Position numbers and translations under genes: made by a program. Of a stretch of 24,616 nt of DNA, positions 1 to 8,372 are shown piece after piece. The notes beneath the pieces were generated by a model. That model worked only from the letters and a program-made list of their open reading frames with translations. It was not told the DNA's origin and did not search any database. The stretch comes from a virus: positions 1 through 24,616 of IMG/VR virus record IMGVR_UViG_3300034953_000035; one strand, 5' to 3'. The first letter of the stretch is position 1. Every line of letters begins with the position of its first letter.

Positions 1-230
1 GGCACATAGACTGGCTCTGGCTCTGGCTCGGGAAAGGTGTGATCATCCAGATGGACAAGTCCCATAGAAGTAAGGAATTCTTCTATCGAATCAAGGAGAA
101 CCATATCGCCCTCACGTCCCGCTGGGATGTGAACCCGAGCTGGGTTGAGTTCGCTAACTGAGTAGCGGGTATGATTTGAGGTGACGTAATCACCAGATTT
201 ATCTTCTCTAGCTATGTAATAATTTTGCAT
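1..230 (-). CDS. Unknown protein, truncated at the left window edge
   Basis: An ATG at 230 opens a frame that runs off the window after 76 codons. It starts MQNYYIAREDKSGDY and ends in a PEPEPEP stretch encoded by CTGGCT-type repeats near positions 10-32. The start overlaps the last 23 bases of the upstream methyltransferase gene, and an AGGAA lies about 8 bases upstream, one of the few visible ribosome binding sites here. I see no recognisable domain. The position, next to the leucine-rich-repeat and methyltransferase genes and where T7 has tail fibre and late genes, only suggests a late or virion-related role. The remainder lies outside the window. Confidence 0.6.
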   Translation of the reverse strand, partial: MQNYYIAREDKSGDYVTSNHTRYSVSELNPARVHIPAGREGDMVLLDSIEEFLTSMGLVHLDDHTFPEPEPEPVYV

Positions 231-714
231 ATCTTGTTCCTGTTATAAGTTTGTGTTCGTGTTCTGCTAGATACCTAGCAACGGATGGGTAGTGAGCATC
301 GTGGACAAGCAGACAACCCCCGACACGGAGCATTGAGAGTGCTTTTTCGCAATCGTTCTTGGTATGTTCGTAGTCGTGATTCGCATCTACTACAACAAGG
401 TCGCAGAGTGGGATGTCGGACGGGTCAAACGTCATTGAATCCTCGGTAAGTTGAGTGATGTTCTCAAACTTGTGGAACTTGTAAAAGTGTCCAAGGTCTT
501 TACCCGCTGCAATCTCAAGCTGTTCATCTTCCCCGCCATTAGGCAGGTCAAGAGTCCACACGTGCTTCGCTACTTCTGCGAGGCAAGATGTAGTGTAACC
601 GTGGTAAGTTCCAAACTCAAAGACATTGCCTGTCTCCCGAAATTCAACAGCTTGCGACGCAACGAAATCCCGCTCGATTTGTGTCCCTGTATTATGATGA
701 TTTGCAACTACCAT
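208..714 (-). CDS. Small class I SAM-dependent methyltransferase-like protein
   Basis: The 168-residue product looks like a compact Rossmann-type methyltransferase of the Methyltransf_24 kind. Motif I is around residues 31-41 (VFEFGTYHGYTT), an acidic residue at the end of the next strand is in WTLDLP, and a strand with VVVDANHDYEHT near residues 106-118 is followed by the GG turn and HDAH, as is usual in this family. The substrate cannot be read; relatives often act on sugars or small molecules. It starts three bases after the leucine-rich-repeat gene stops, so the two are probably co-translated, and the next gene overlaps its end. No clear ribosome binding site is visible. A role in modifying a host surface glycan or a virion component is inference from position. 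Confidence 0.7.
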   Translation of the reverse strand: MVVANHHNTGTQIERDFVASQAVEFRETGNVFEFGTYHGYTTSCLAEVAKHVWTLDLPNGGEDEQLEIAAGKDLGHFYKFHKFENITQLTEDSMTFDPSDIPLCDLVVVDANHDYEHTKNDCEKALSMLRVGGCLLVHDAHYPSVARYLAEHEHKLITGTRYAKLLHS

Positions 715-717
715 ATT

Positions 718-1872
718 TTAAAAGTGGAATGATGCATTAATCCAGATGTAGCCCTTGTCGAGAGTAGGATTAGCTGTCAGCCACGTTTCAAACGCTGCGG
801 AGCCTGGGTTGCCGCTGTAAAAAATCTGCCCTGTCGTTGTGGTCGCTAGCGAACCTGCGAACGCAATCAACGCTGCCTCAGATAGATTGTTATCGGCAAC
901 GGTTGTCCCGTTCCAGTAGGTGTATGAAAAAGCCACCCCTGTCGCCAAGATAGATGTTAGCTGGCCGCCCCGCACATATAGTTGTTCAAGTGCTGTCATA
1001 CCGCTTATATCCAGACTAGTTATGTTTGTGTTAGCAGCAAGTATGTAAGTCAGTAGCGTCGAGCTGCTTAAATCCAAAATAGTTATCGGGTTGCCATCGC
1101 AAGACAGTTGAGTAAGTGCTGTCAGACCGCTCACATCCAGATTGGTGATGTCATTGGAAGAAATAGATAACCCTTGCAGTGCTGTCAGTCCACTTACATC
1201 CAGACTAGTGAGCTGGTTGCTACCACAGAGCAGGCTGGTCAGCGCTGTCAGTCCACTTACATCCAGACTAGTGAGCTGGTTGTTGGCGACCCCTAGACGG
1301 GTCAGTGCTGCCAAACCACTTACATCCACATTGGTAACATCTCCATGAGCTGCAAAAGCTAATTGTGTCAGATTACCTGCTCTGGGGGCGGCACTGGTTA
1401 CTGCACCATCTGAACCCACATAATCAGTAGGCCAGATGCTCATTGTGTATGGCGCACCATTATTGTGTGGGATGCTTTGTAAGGGACAATATACCCCAGC
1501 CCCTCTTGCTTTATACACAGGCGTTCCACCATCTATGGAGTAGCAAATACCTGTGGCTCCATCAGTTCCATCGTGATATGCGCTGTGGGTTTTAGTTGTT
1601 GTAGCCACCGATACCATTGTTGCGTAACCCGTTGGGTTAGCTTGGGGCAAGTCACTAATAACACGGGATGCATTACCACCCTCGAAGCGTCGAATCGAAC
1701 GGTCAGAAACAAGGCTGAATAACTGCCCGACTTTCACCGAACCAGCGTCAATGATTACCTGCATCGCTGATGCGTCAGCTACGGCGATGGTTGCGGTTGC
1801 GATAGTGCCAGAGCCAACGGCTCCCCCACCCGAACCGCTGCTACCTGAGCGTTTTACGTTTGGATAAATCAT
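718..1872 (-). CDS. Leucine-rich-repeat protein at the tail-fibre position
   Basis: A 384-residue protein. The N-terminus is Gly/Ser-rich (residues 9-22), followed by a beta-rich region to about residue 165. Then come about seven leucine-rich repeats of 21 residues with the pattern LTxLxxxxNxLTxLDVSGLTA, and a C-terminal cap ending in aromatic residues. Such repeats are common in secreted or surface adhesion proteins of aquatic bacteria and make curved protein-binding faces. In T7 the tail fibre gene follows gp16; here this gene sits there, two bases after a small beta-rich gene. I infer an adsorption or receptor-binding role, but there is no visible gp17-like attachment domain. It could instead be a decoration protein. 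Two repeat units are identical over 39 bases at the DNA level. Confidence 0.75.
   Translation of the reverse strand: MIYPNVKRSGSSGSGGGAVGSGTIATATIAVADASAMQVIIDAGSVKVGQLFSLVSDRSIRRFEGGNASRVISDLPQANPTGYATMVSVATTTKTHSAYHDGTDGATGICYSIDGGTPVYKARGAGVYCPLQSIPHNNGAPYTMSIWPTDYVGSDGAVTSAAPRAGNLTQLAFAAHGDVTNVDVSGLAALTRLGVANNQLTSLDVSGLTALTSLLCGSNQLTSLDVSGLTALQGLSISSNDITNLDVSGLTALTQLSCDGNPITILDLSSSTLLTYILAANTNITSLDISGMTALEQLYVRGGQLTSILATGVAFSYTYWNGTTVADNNLSEAALIAFAGSLATTTTGQIFYSGNPGSAAFETWLTANPTLDKGYIWINASFHF
1181..1282 (-). repeat. 63-base tandem repeat inside the leucine-rich-repeat gene
   Basis: Positions 1181-1219 and 1244-1282 are identical over 39 bases and offset by exactly 63 bases, that is one 21-residue repeat. 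Flanking units, from about 1000 to 1330, are more diverged copies. The identity includes synonymous sites, which suggests recent duplication or gene conversion between units. Confidence 0.9.
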
Positions 1873-1874
1873 AA

Positions 1875-2129
1875 TTAGCGAAGAAGAGAGATGACAACCT
1901 CAGCTGTTGCAGTCGATGTGACGCGGAGCTTAGTTGCAGATGTGGAGAAGATGAGCGAACCGCTACCATCAATAGATGCGCCAGCTAGCTGTATATACTT
2001 GGTGCGCCCGAAGCGCTCAAGGGTGGTGGTACCTGTAGACTCAACTACAAGCTCACCGTTTTTACCGAGCCATTCGACCTCTGTAGGTGTGTTGGCTGGG
2101 ATTTGTTGGTTAATACCGAATCTTGGCAT
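1875..2129 (-). CDS. Small beta-rich protein of unknown function, possibly virion-associated
   Basis: An 84-residue product starting MPRFGINQQIPANTPTEVEW. It is rich in Thr, Ser and Val with alternating hydrophobic residues and no charged helices, which suggests a small beta-sandwich or beta-barrel. There is no signal peptide or membrane segment. It is the first gene after the hairpin that follows the gp16-like gene, and it stops two bases before the leucine-rich-repeat gene, so the two are probably translated together. I do not recognise the family. A tail or capsid accessory protein working with the leucine-rich-repeat protein is a reasonable inference. Confidence 0.65.
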   Translation of the reverse strand: MPRFGINQQIPANTPTEVEWLGKNGELVVESTGTTTLERFGRTKYIQLAGASIDGSGSLIFSTSATKLRVTSTATAEVVISLLR

Positions 2130-2156
2130 AATGTTTTTCTTTGGGTGGGGTTAAAG

Positions 2157-2184
2157 AGCCACCCCCCAAGAACGGGGGGTGGCT
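2157..2184 (-). terminator. Strong hairpin after the gp16-like gene
   Basis: A perfect 11-base-pair inverted repeat (2157-2167 with 2174-2184) with a 6-base loop lies 16 bases beyond the stop of the gp16-like gene. On the minus strand it is followed by CTTTAA, a weak U-tract, so it may be a terminator, a partial terminator or an mRNA-stabilising/processing stem. The stem is C/G-rich and very stable. Confidence 0.7.
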
Positions 2185-2199
2185 ATAATTTACTGCGGG

Positions 2200-5100
2200 T
2201 TAGTAGAGTGCTACGAATGCGGAGACCTGTTCAGCGGATTTACCCTGACGGATCAGTCCTTTACTTATCTTGTGCTGCTTGCGGGCTTTCCCGAACTCAG
2301 GGTATTCCTTGTAGGTTTCTTCGAGTGCTGCCTTGCGGTAGCGGTTCATCACCCTGTTAATCTCAGCGACACGTGGGCTAGCTATTCCCTCTTCAGGGAT
2401 ACCCTGTGCGTCGAGACGGTCATAGTAGTTCGACTTGATGAGCTTAGCTAGTGCCTGCTTCATTGTCTTACCGCCGAGCTTAGCTTCACCTGAACGAGCG
2501 ATGTAGAAGTCGTAGGCTGAGCGTCCGTCCTCATCTCGATATTCGAGCATGTCAAATTGCCCACCGTCTACCAAGCTGGAAGGCTTAGTGAACTTGTGGC
2601 CTAGCTCAGCTAGCTCAGACATCACTGGGTCATTCTTCTCACGAGACATCAGGATCGGAGACGCGGCGTTCCCTGTGAGATAACGACGAGCATCCACCTT
2701 TTCACCGAGCACGTTACGAGTAGGTTCTAGTTTGTGGGTAGCTCCGACCTTCTTCAGTAGGAACTCACCCATACTATGAGCTTCCCGCATGTGGTCTTCG
2801 CCTGTGATCATACCAGCTGACTGAGTGATCAAGTTGGGGATGTAGCTAGCTAGCTGTGACTTTCCAATATGCTCAAGTTTGCCCGTATCATCTTGGTTCA
2901 GTGCGTCGAGTAGACGTTGAACACCTGTGAGGTAGGACTTGTTGAACACATTCTGTGACAGTGCTGTCTGCATTCCTTCAATCACTGCGCCGAGTGGTTC
3001 AGTCATACGCTCATCCGAACGGTTGAACGTCTCGTGAACGTCAGCTACCGAGCCGAACAACATAGCGAACGGATCGAAGCGCTGATAGGATGTGTAGGTG
3101 TCTCCCTGCTTAATGCTGTATGCTTGCCAGCCTGTAGCCTCCAAGATTTTACGCTCGTCGGGGTCAGTAGGCCCGCCACCTGTGATGATGCCGTTACCGA
3201 CTAGGCCGAGAGCTGAGAACATCATAGATGCGCCCATCACTTGACGACCACGAGCTTGCGCTCTGATCATAGGGTCAGCGTGCTCAATCTGTTCGATGAA
3301 CTTCTTGTGCATACCGAGGAAGTTGCCGTATTTAGTTGGGAGCACTCGTTCCCCAGCGAAGTTGAGTAGGTTCATTGGTGTGCGAACAAACGGCATGACG
3401 AGCTGTAGTGTCGGGTGTTGGCTCACAGCTGTCTGTAGCTTCCGTCCGAGTGTTCCCTCAGCTAGCGGATTGGTGAAGGTTGTCTCACGTCCGAAATCCT
3501 GGGCTTGATTGGTTCGCTTGAGTAGATTCGGCAAGGCTCCCGCTTTCGCGTTATACTTTGTCTTCACTTCGTCAGCGATGAACTTTGAACGAGCTGGGCC
3601 TTTCATCCCTGCGGCATCTGCTTGCATGATCGCATCCTTGGTGACTGATGCCTCCGAGAACTTGCGACCACCTTCAGTAACTGCGCTGTCCATGTTGACC
3701 GTAACGTATTCAGCTAGGTCGTTTCCTTTGAGTCCCTTAGCTAGACCATCCTCAACGAACATCGTTTTAGCGTGTGCGCGGTAGTTGATCTGCTTTAGAA
3801 ACTCATCGGTTGCCATGAGTGAGCGTGTAGGAAGATTCACCAACTTACCGAATCCGTTTAGGATGTGGCCTTTGGTTGTCTTCTCTCCGACTCCGAATGC
3901 TTTAGCTGAGATAGCTCTATCTTGCTGCGAACCTGAGATGACATCTGTGACCTTGCTGGTAGCATCAAGAATGTTATCGTCAGACAGGAATGACTTCCAG
4001 CCAAACTTAGCCGACTCACTGATCTGCGAGAAGATTTGAAAGCCTTGACGCACGTAAGCACGAGAAGCCTTCAAGTCTCCGTTCACAGCTGCACCTACCA
4101 TACCTTCGAGAGGGCGATAGAACGTGTTTATAGTGGAAGACATCAAGTTGACTGCAAATGTCTTTGGCCCAGACAGGATCGAGTTCATCCATAGCTCATT
4201 ATGAGCGCGGAATAACTGACCGTTGCTGCCTAGCTGCGCCTTCAGGAGCTTCGTTTTAGCTACACCATCCGTTGCCTCTCCGAACTGCTTGAGGGCTTTC
4301 TTGAGGTAGTCCTGTCCGCCTGCCTTTTCAAGCAGCTCGTCCATATCAAACGCCTTCATTTCGGCTTCCTTGAGGTAGCGGGTTGAGCGGAGTGCTCTAC
4401 CCTGTGCTGAGCGTTGTCCACCAATGATACGGTGAAGGTCGCCAGCCATCTTCATCTGCTCCTGCGCTCGGATCATATCCTCTGGGTTGCCTGTCTTGTT
4501 AGCTAGATCAATCGCCTTCGTCATCGAGTCATACTGCTTTGGGAGTTGGTCAGCAGCCATGATAGCTATGAGCATTCCTTCGTCAGTCTTCAGCGTGCCA
4601 GAGCGGTAAGCCTTGAGCGTTTCATCGACATCCAAGTCATCCAAGCCTAGTGCAGCTTTGTATGCCTTAGCGCGGACGAATGTTTCCTCCATAGAGTGTT
4701 TCGTATGGATGTCCTTGTTGGCGATAGCTGCGTCACGTTTATAACCCAACCACTCCTTCATGTCATCCGTGCTGTTGATATACTCAGGGTTGAGTAGACC
4801 ATGCTCCTCACCAGCTGCCCGCTGAGCATCTGCCTTCAGCTCGGCGTTGCCCTTCCGAGCGATCTCAGCTAGCTCAGCCTCACTCTTGACCATTGCGGCG
4901 GGAGCTTTGGCTAAATCTTTGTAGCCGTCTTCGACCACATCAACAAGCTCATCAGGTGTCATACCTTCAGCGATGCCTTTGCGTCCACGCTTTAGTCCAC
5001 GGAATGCTGCCATAGTGAGACCTTCAGCAGCGACACCGAGACCGAGACCTTCAAGGACGTTCTTTAGTCGCCCCTCAATTTCTCCATCGTTGTCGTCAGC

Positions 5101-5571
5101 TGCCAGATATTCTGTGACAGGGTTAGCTAACTCAGGGATATCCTGAATCATATTAGACAAACGCTCTTCTTGGTGGTCGAAGACTGTGAAGTCTGTGATT
5201 GCACCAGCGATAGCGCCTTTAGCTACTTTGCCTACCTTACCTGCTCTAGCTAGCCAGCCGATCTTACCGACCTGTCCGACTACAGGGATGAACCCTGTAG
5301 CGAACTGACTAACACCCTGCACCATTTTACCAGCTGTGGTTTCGGAAGTGCCAAGGAAGTCTTGCTCCCAGTCGGGCAGTGAGTCTTGAGCTACCCAATC
5401 GAGTAGGTCATAGACTTCATGTGCTGCGCCTTCGACACCTCTGAAGGGTGCGGCGGCTATATCTTTGGTATAGTCCCAGAAGTCGGGATCACCCTGCTCA
5501 ATCGGTTGCTGCTGATTGATTGGGGGGAGCACGTTGGTAGGCTGGGAGCCTTCAAGTTTCGTTATCTGCAT
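2200..5571 (-). CDS. Internal virion protein, T7 gp16-like (ejection protein) lacking a transglycosylase domain
   Basis: About 1123 residues, slightly shorter than T7 gp16 (1318). By gene order it is the large inner-core protein that is ejected and spans the host envelope during infection. Hydrophobic Gly/Ala-rich helices occur around residues 70-125 (VVGQVGKIGWLARAGKVGKV) and 170-190, and the rest is long, mostly helical and charged. The N-terminal lytic transglycosylase domain of T7 gp16 is not visible: the protein begins with a Pro/Gln-rich tail and goes straight into the hydrophobic region. I chose the ATG at 5571, which overlaps the gp15-like gene by 20 bases and has AGAAGAAG upstream; a TTG at 5607 would add 12 residues. 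Confidence 0.85.
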   Translation of the reverse strand: MQITKLEGSQPTNVLPPINQQQPIEQGDPDFWDYTKDIAAAPFRGVEGAAHEVYDLLDWVAQDSLPDWEQDFLGTSETTAGKMVQGVSQFATGFIPVVGQVGKIGWLARAGKVGKVAKGAIAGAITDFTVFDHQEERLSNMIQDIPELANPVTEYLAADDNDGEIEGRLKNVLEGLGLGVAAEGLTMAAFRGLKRGRKGIAEGMTPDELVDVVEDGYKDLAKAPAAMVKSEAELAEIARKGNAELKADAQRAAGEEHGLLNPEYINSTDDMKEWLGYKRDAAIANKDIHTKHSMEETFVRAKAYKAALGLDDLDVDETLKAYRSGTLKTDEGMLIAIMAADQLPKQYDSMTKAIDLANKTGNPEDMIRAQEQMKMAGDLHRIIGGQRSAQGRALRSTRYLKEAEMKAFDMDELLEKAGGQDYLKKALKQFGEATDGVAKTKLLKAQLGSNGQLFRAHNELWMNSILSGPKTFAVNLMSSTINTFYRPLEGMVGAAVNGDLKASRAYVRQGFQIFSQISESAKFGWKSFLSDDNILDATSKVTDVISGSQQDRAISAKAFGVGEKTTKGHILNGFGKLVNLPTRSLMATDEFLKQINYRAHAKTMFVEDGLAKGLKGNDLAEYVTVNMDSAVTEGGRKFSEASVTKDAIMQADAAGMKGPARSKFIADEVKTKYNAKAGALPNLLKRTNQAQDFGRETTFTNPLAEGTLGRKLQTAVSQHPTLQLVMPFVRTPMNLLNFAGERVLPTKYGNFLGMHKKFIEQIEHADPMIRAQARGRQVMGASMMFSALGLVGNGIITGGGPTDPDERKILEATGWQAYSIKQGDTYTSYQRFDPFAMLFGSVADVHETFNRSDERMTEPLGAVIEGMQTALSQNVFNKSYLTGVQRLLDALNQDDTGKLEHIGKSQLASYIPNLITQSAGMITGEDHMREAHSMGEFLLKKVGATHKLEPTRNVLGEKVDARRYLTGNAASPILMSREKNDPVMSELAELGHKFTKPSSLVDGGQFDMLEYRDEDGRSAYDFYIARSGEAKLGGKTMKQALAKLIKSNYYDRLDAQGIPEEGIASPRVAEINRVMNRYRKAALEETYKEYPEFGKARKQHKISKGLIRQGKSAEQVSAFVALY

Positions 5572-7819
5572 TAGGTTGTGACTTCTTCTGTGGTTTGTAG
5601 ATTTCAAGGAGGTAGGGATTCTCTGTATAGAGCTTCAGCTGAGCGTTAAATGCCTCGTCTTCGTTTTCAAATACCTCGTGATTGACTTTGTGGATTCGTT
5701 CGTAGAACTCAGGTTTGTAGGTTCCGTCTGCGTTGCGCGTGGAGTTAAGCTCAACGAGGCTCAGGAAGATTGGACTAATGCGGGGGTCAACTTGGCTGGG
5801 GTTAAATGTTACACCCTCCTCAGTCGTTCCGCTAGCTAGCTCAGAATCTAAGTAGCCTACGAGTCCCTTCATTTCGTAATAAGCTACGTCAGCTGTTGGG
5901 TGAATCGTCTCAGGGGATACCTGCGTCGCCTCACCTAGTCTCTGCAAGACCTCCCGCGCTTTCGTTGGGGTCTGAAGGACATCTGATACAACAATTCTGT
6001 TGCCACCTGAGTTGATGCGGCTCGCGCCATCCTCATCATTAGCTGCATCCATCGCTGGAATAGTTTTACGCTTTGATGCGGTGGAGATTGCGGTGTATCG
6101 CGCCTGAACAGCCTCTGCCTCCGCCTTCACAGTCGCTACACGTGTCTGCTCCGTAGAGATTAAACCAGCGTAGAACTGCTCTGTGTGCTCTTTCGTGGTG
6201 TCAGCTCTGATCTTGTTCATCTTGATCGGATCAAGTTTCTCGCCACGCGCCTTAGCGTCGATAGCTTCAACTTGGTATGCCTTGACGATATCAGCTTGAA
6301 GACCTTCAGCGAACTGTGAGCCTAAGCCGAATAGTTCTTCGGTTTTCCCCTCAGCAGACAAATCCTGTAGGATCGTGAGTGCTTCAGGTGGTGCGCCGAT
6401 AGAGCCTACTGGGGAGATGATTGTTTGAACGGTGTCACCCTGCGTCACATTGCGTTTCTTTAGGACAGCACTCATTAAGTTATCGGGGGTGAGTGCTTGT
6501 GTGTGGCCCACAATAGATAGCTTGACGTTCTTACGGTCTTTAAACCAGACACGCTTTTGATAAGATAGCTCGTCGTGTGCCATAATCTCCTGATCAGTCT
6601 TGTCCGCGAAGACACCCTCCATAGTTGTGAGTGCTTCTTCGCTGTCCAAGTTAGCCGCATCTCTGCGTAGGTTGTCATCCAGCTCGCGGTTCACTGTAGA
6701 TTCGATAGCTCGGAACTGGGTGGAGGTGATATCACCTGACTTCATTAGCTCACGCTGCTCTTCGACGTAGCTAGCTAGCTCGCCATCTTCGCGTTGATCG
6801 AGGCTCTTCTGAGCTAGGAACTCGCCAGCCATTGCCTGCCCTGAATCTTTCTCCTGTGCTCGTTGCTGTGCCGCTTTGAGTGGGGCGACTGCTTGAGCTT
6901 GAGCTAGCCGACCTTCGAGGATGTTGAACGATGATGCCACCGTGCCGACCTTTCCGAACGTGCCGCCATCTCCGAGCTTATGTTCCTTCAGTGTTTCCAT
7001 TAGCGTATCCGCTTCGTCAAACTGATCAGTGGCGATGAGGTTCTTAATCATCGACTCAGCTACAGGCAGGAAGTTAGCTGTCACATCCTTGTTCGGGTGT
7101 GTCTGACTAAAGACCGTCATGGTGTCGGTGAACTGACGCTTAGCTTCACCCAATGCTTCAGGCGTGTGAGCCGTGGCGATACTGTTGAGCGACGTGTTGA
7201 GCTGGTTGTCCATCAACCGATCACCTTCTTTCTCCTGATAGGAGAGGATTGCGCGGTTGCCCGCTGAGCGGAAGTTATTCTCAGCGCGGTCAGCTGCATC
7301 CAGTAAGCCTCTGTAGTAGGGGCTGGAGGGGTCAACAGGTGCTCCCTCTAGCTTCGCCTTCCGTATCTCTTCAACGATCGTGTCGATAGCATCAGGCCCG
7401 CCTTGGGGAACTTCCTTAATCCGTCCGAACATCTCAGACTCAAAGGCTTCACCTTCTTCTGCACCCTTTAGGAAGTGCATAGTCTCTTGGAACTTCGGCA
7501 GCTGGGCGCGTGAGATTGTGCCGTCCTCAACAAAGCGCTTCATGTCACCATTGATGATGTCCATGCGCTGAGCTGAGTCCATGCGTTCAAACTCGACACG
7601 CGCCATGTCAGGAGCTTCTGCTATCTTGTCTTGTTGATGCTTATCGTAGACTTGTAGGATCGTCCCACTCATACGAGCGAGCGCTCTGGCTGTGCCTGCT
7701 GTTCCTGAGTTGTAGATAGCTCCCTCAGCTCGTGTTGTGATACGGTTGCGTGAGGTGACTCCGTGTGCTAGCTGTGGTGTTGCACCAACTAGGGGGTTTT
7801 TAATTTCGCGTCTTGGCAT
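5552..7819 (-). CDS. Internal virion protein, T7 gp15-like
   Basis: The product has 755 residues, close to T7 gp15 (747), and lies between the gp14-like and gp16-like genes. It is predicted to form part of the inner core and the ejected periplasmic tube. The sequence is highly helical and charged with many Gln, Glu and Ala residues, without signal peptide or transmembrane segment. I assign it by length, composition and position, as gp15 proteins diverge strongly. The ATG at 7819 starts 13 bases after the gp14-like stop; the leader has no clear ribosome binding site. Its C-terminus overlaps the start of the gp16-like gene. Confidence 0.85.
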   Translation of the reverse strand: MPRREIKNPLVGATPQLAHGVTSRNRITTRAEGAIYNSGTAGTARALARMSGTILQVYDKHQQDKIAEAPDMARVEFERMDSAQRMDIINGDMKRFVEDGTISRAQLPKFQETMHFLKGAEEGEAFESEMFGRIKEVPQGGPDAIDTIVEEIRKAKLEGAPVDPSSPYYRGLLDAADRAENNFRSAGNRAILSYQEKEGDRLMDNQLNTSLNSIATAHTPEALGEAKRQFTDTMTVFSQTHPNKDVTANFLPVAESMIKNLIATDQFDEADTLMETLKEHKLGDGGTFGKVGTVASSFNILEGRLAQAQAVAPLKAAQQRAQEKDSGQAMAGEFLAQKSLDQREDGELASYVEEQRELMKSGDITSTQFRAIESTVNRELDDNLRRDAANLDSEEALTTMEGVFADKTDQEIMAHDELSYQKRVWFKDRKNVKLSIVGHTQALTPDNLMSAVLKKRNVTQGDTVQTIISPVGSIGAPPEALTILQDLSAEGKTEELFGLGSQFAEGLQADIVKAYQVEAIDAKARGEKLDPIKMNKIRADTTKEHTEQFYAGLISTEQTRVATVKAEAEAVQARYTAISTASKRKTIPAMDAANDEDGASRINSGGNRIVVSDVLQTPTKAREVLQRLGEATQVSPETIHPTADVAYYEMKGLVGYLDSELASGTTEEGVTFNPSQVDPRISPIFLSLVELNSTRNADGTYKPEFYERIHKVNHEVFENEDEAFNAQLKLYTENPYLLEIYKPQKKSQPNADNET

Positions 7820-7832
7820 TTATTTTAGGGGT

Positions 7833-8372
7833 TTATGTTTCACGCGCTGCGACACGATCCATACCGCTACCATAAGCAGAGGCGGAGGATGCACCGATAT
7901 TAGCTGCGGCAGCTAGATAGCTAGGCCCAGCTACGGGAGTGCTGTAGGCTTCGAGGTTTTGAGTGAGTTGGATGTCTGTGCCTTGGAGCGCTAACTCCGT
8001 GCCGACATCCTTGAATGATTGTTGTTTCTGAGTGGCGGACTTGTAGCGTCCGTTCTCTGCGTCATAGCTCTGTAGGAGTGAGTCAACAGAAGCTCCTGAG
8101 ACATTACCCTCAGCTGCTGCTGCTGCGGCTCCCGCCTTGGCTCGTTCGGCTGCACTATCCGAGCGCTGCTCTTCAGCTGCGGAAGCTCGTTTCTCCTGTC
8201 CCTGTTTGATTCGTAGGGAGTTCTGTTCGTGCTGTGCGCCAATGATGGCATTCTTGCCCATACGCTCCTGAGCTTTGACCTTAGCGTCGGCAGCTTTCTG
8301 CGCTTCCATAGTGGATGCGATTGTGCCGACAGCTGACATAATGCCCATCGTGATTGAGATTGGTTCACACAT
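7833..8372 (-). CDS. Internal virion protein, T7 gp14-like
   Basis: A 179-residue protein (T7 gp14 has 196). It starts MCEPISITMGIMSAVGT, with the MC start and short hydrophobic N-terminal helix also present in T7 gp14. A long Ala/Gln/Glu-rich coiled segment follows, then GASVDSLL, which corresponds to the GSSMDR region of gp14, and a C-terminal GASSASAYGSG that closely resembles the GSSAASAYASG of gp14. In T7 this ejection protein forms the pore in the outer membrane. The start overlaps the end of the gp13-like gene by 8 bases, so translation is likely coupled. Confidence 0.88.
   Translation of the reverse strand: MCEPISITMGIMSAVGTIASTMEAQKAADAKVKAQERMGKNAIIGAQHEQNSLRIKQGQEKRASAAEEQRSDSAAERAKAGAAAAAAEGNVSGASVDSLLQSYDAENGRYKSATQKQQSFKDVGTELALQGTDIQLTQNLEAYSTPVAGPSYLAAAANIGASSASAYGSGMDRVAARET

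Noticed and set aside
10-32. CTGGCT-type short tandem repeat at the left edge
   Set aside because: It simply codes for PEPEPEP in the partial gene; too short to interpret.
1000-1340. Regularly spaced repeats that might look like a CRISPR array
   Set aside because: The spacing is exactly 63 bases, in frame, and encodes a continuous leucine-rich repeat; there are no unique spacers.
4121-4140. CCACTATAA on the minus strand inside the gp16-like gene as a T7-like promoter
   Set aside because: It lacks the G at the start site and lies in coding sequence; probably chance.
5572-5607. Longer gp16-like product from TTG at 5607
   Set aside because: The TTG lies deep inside the gp15-like gene; the ATG at 5571 has a smaller overlap and a better upstream AGAAG.
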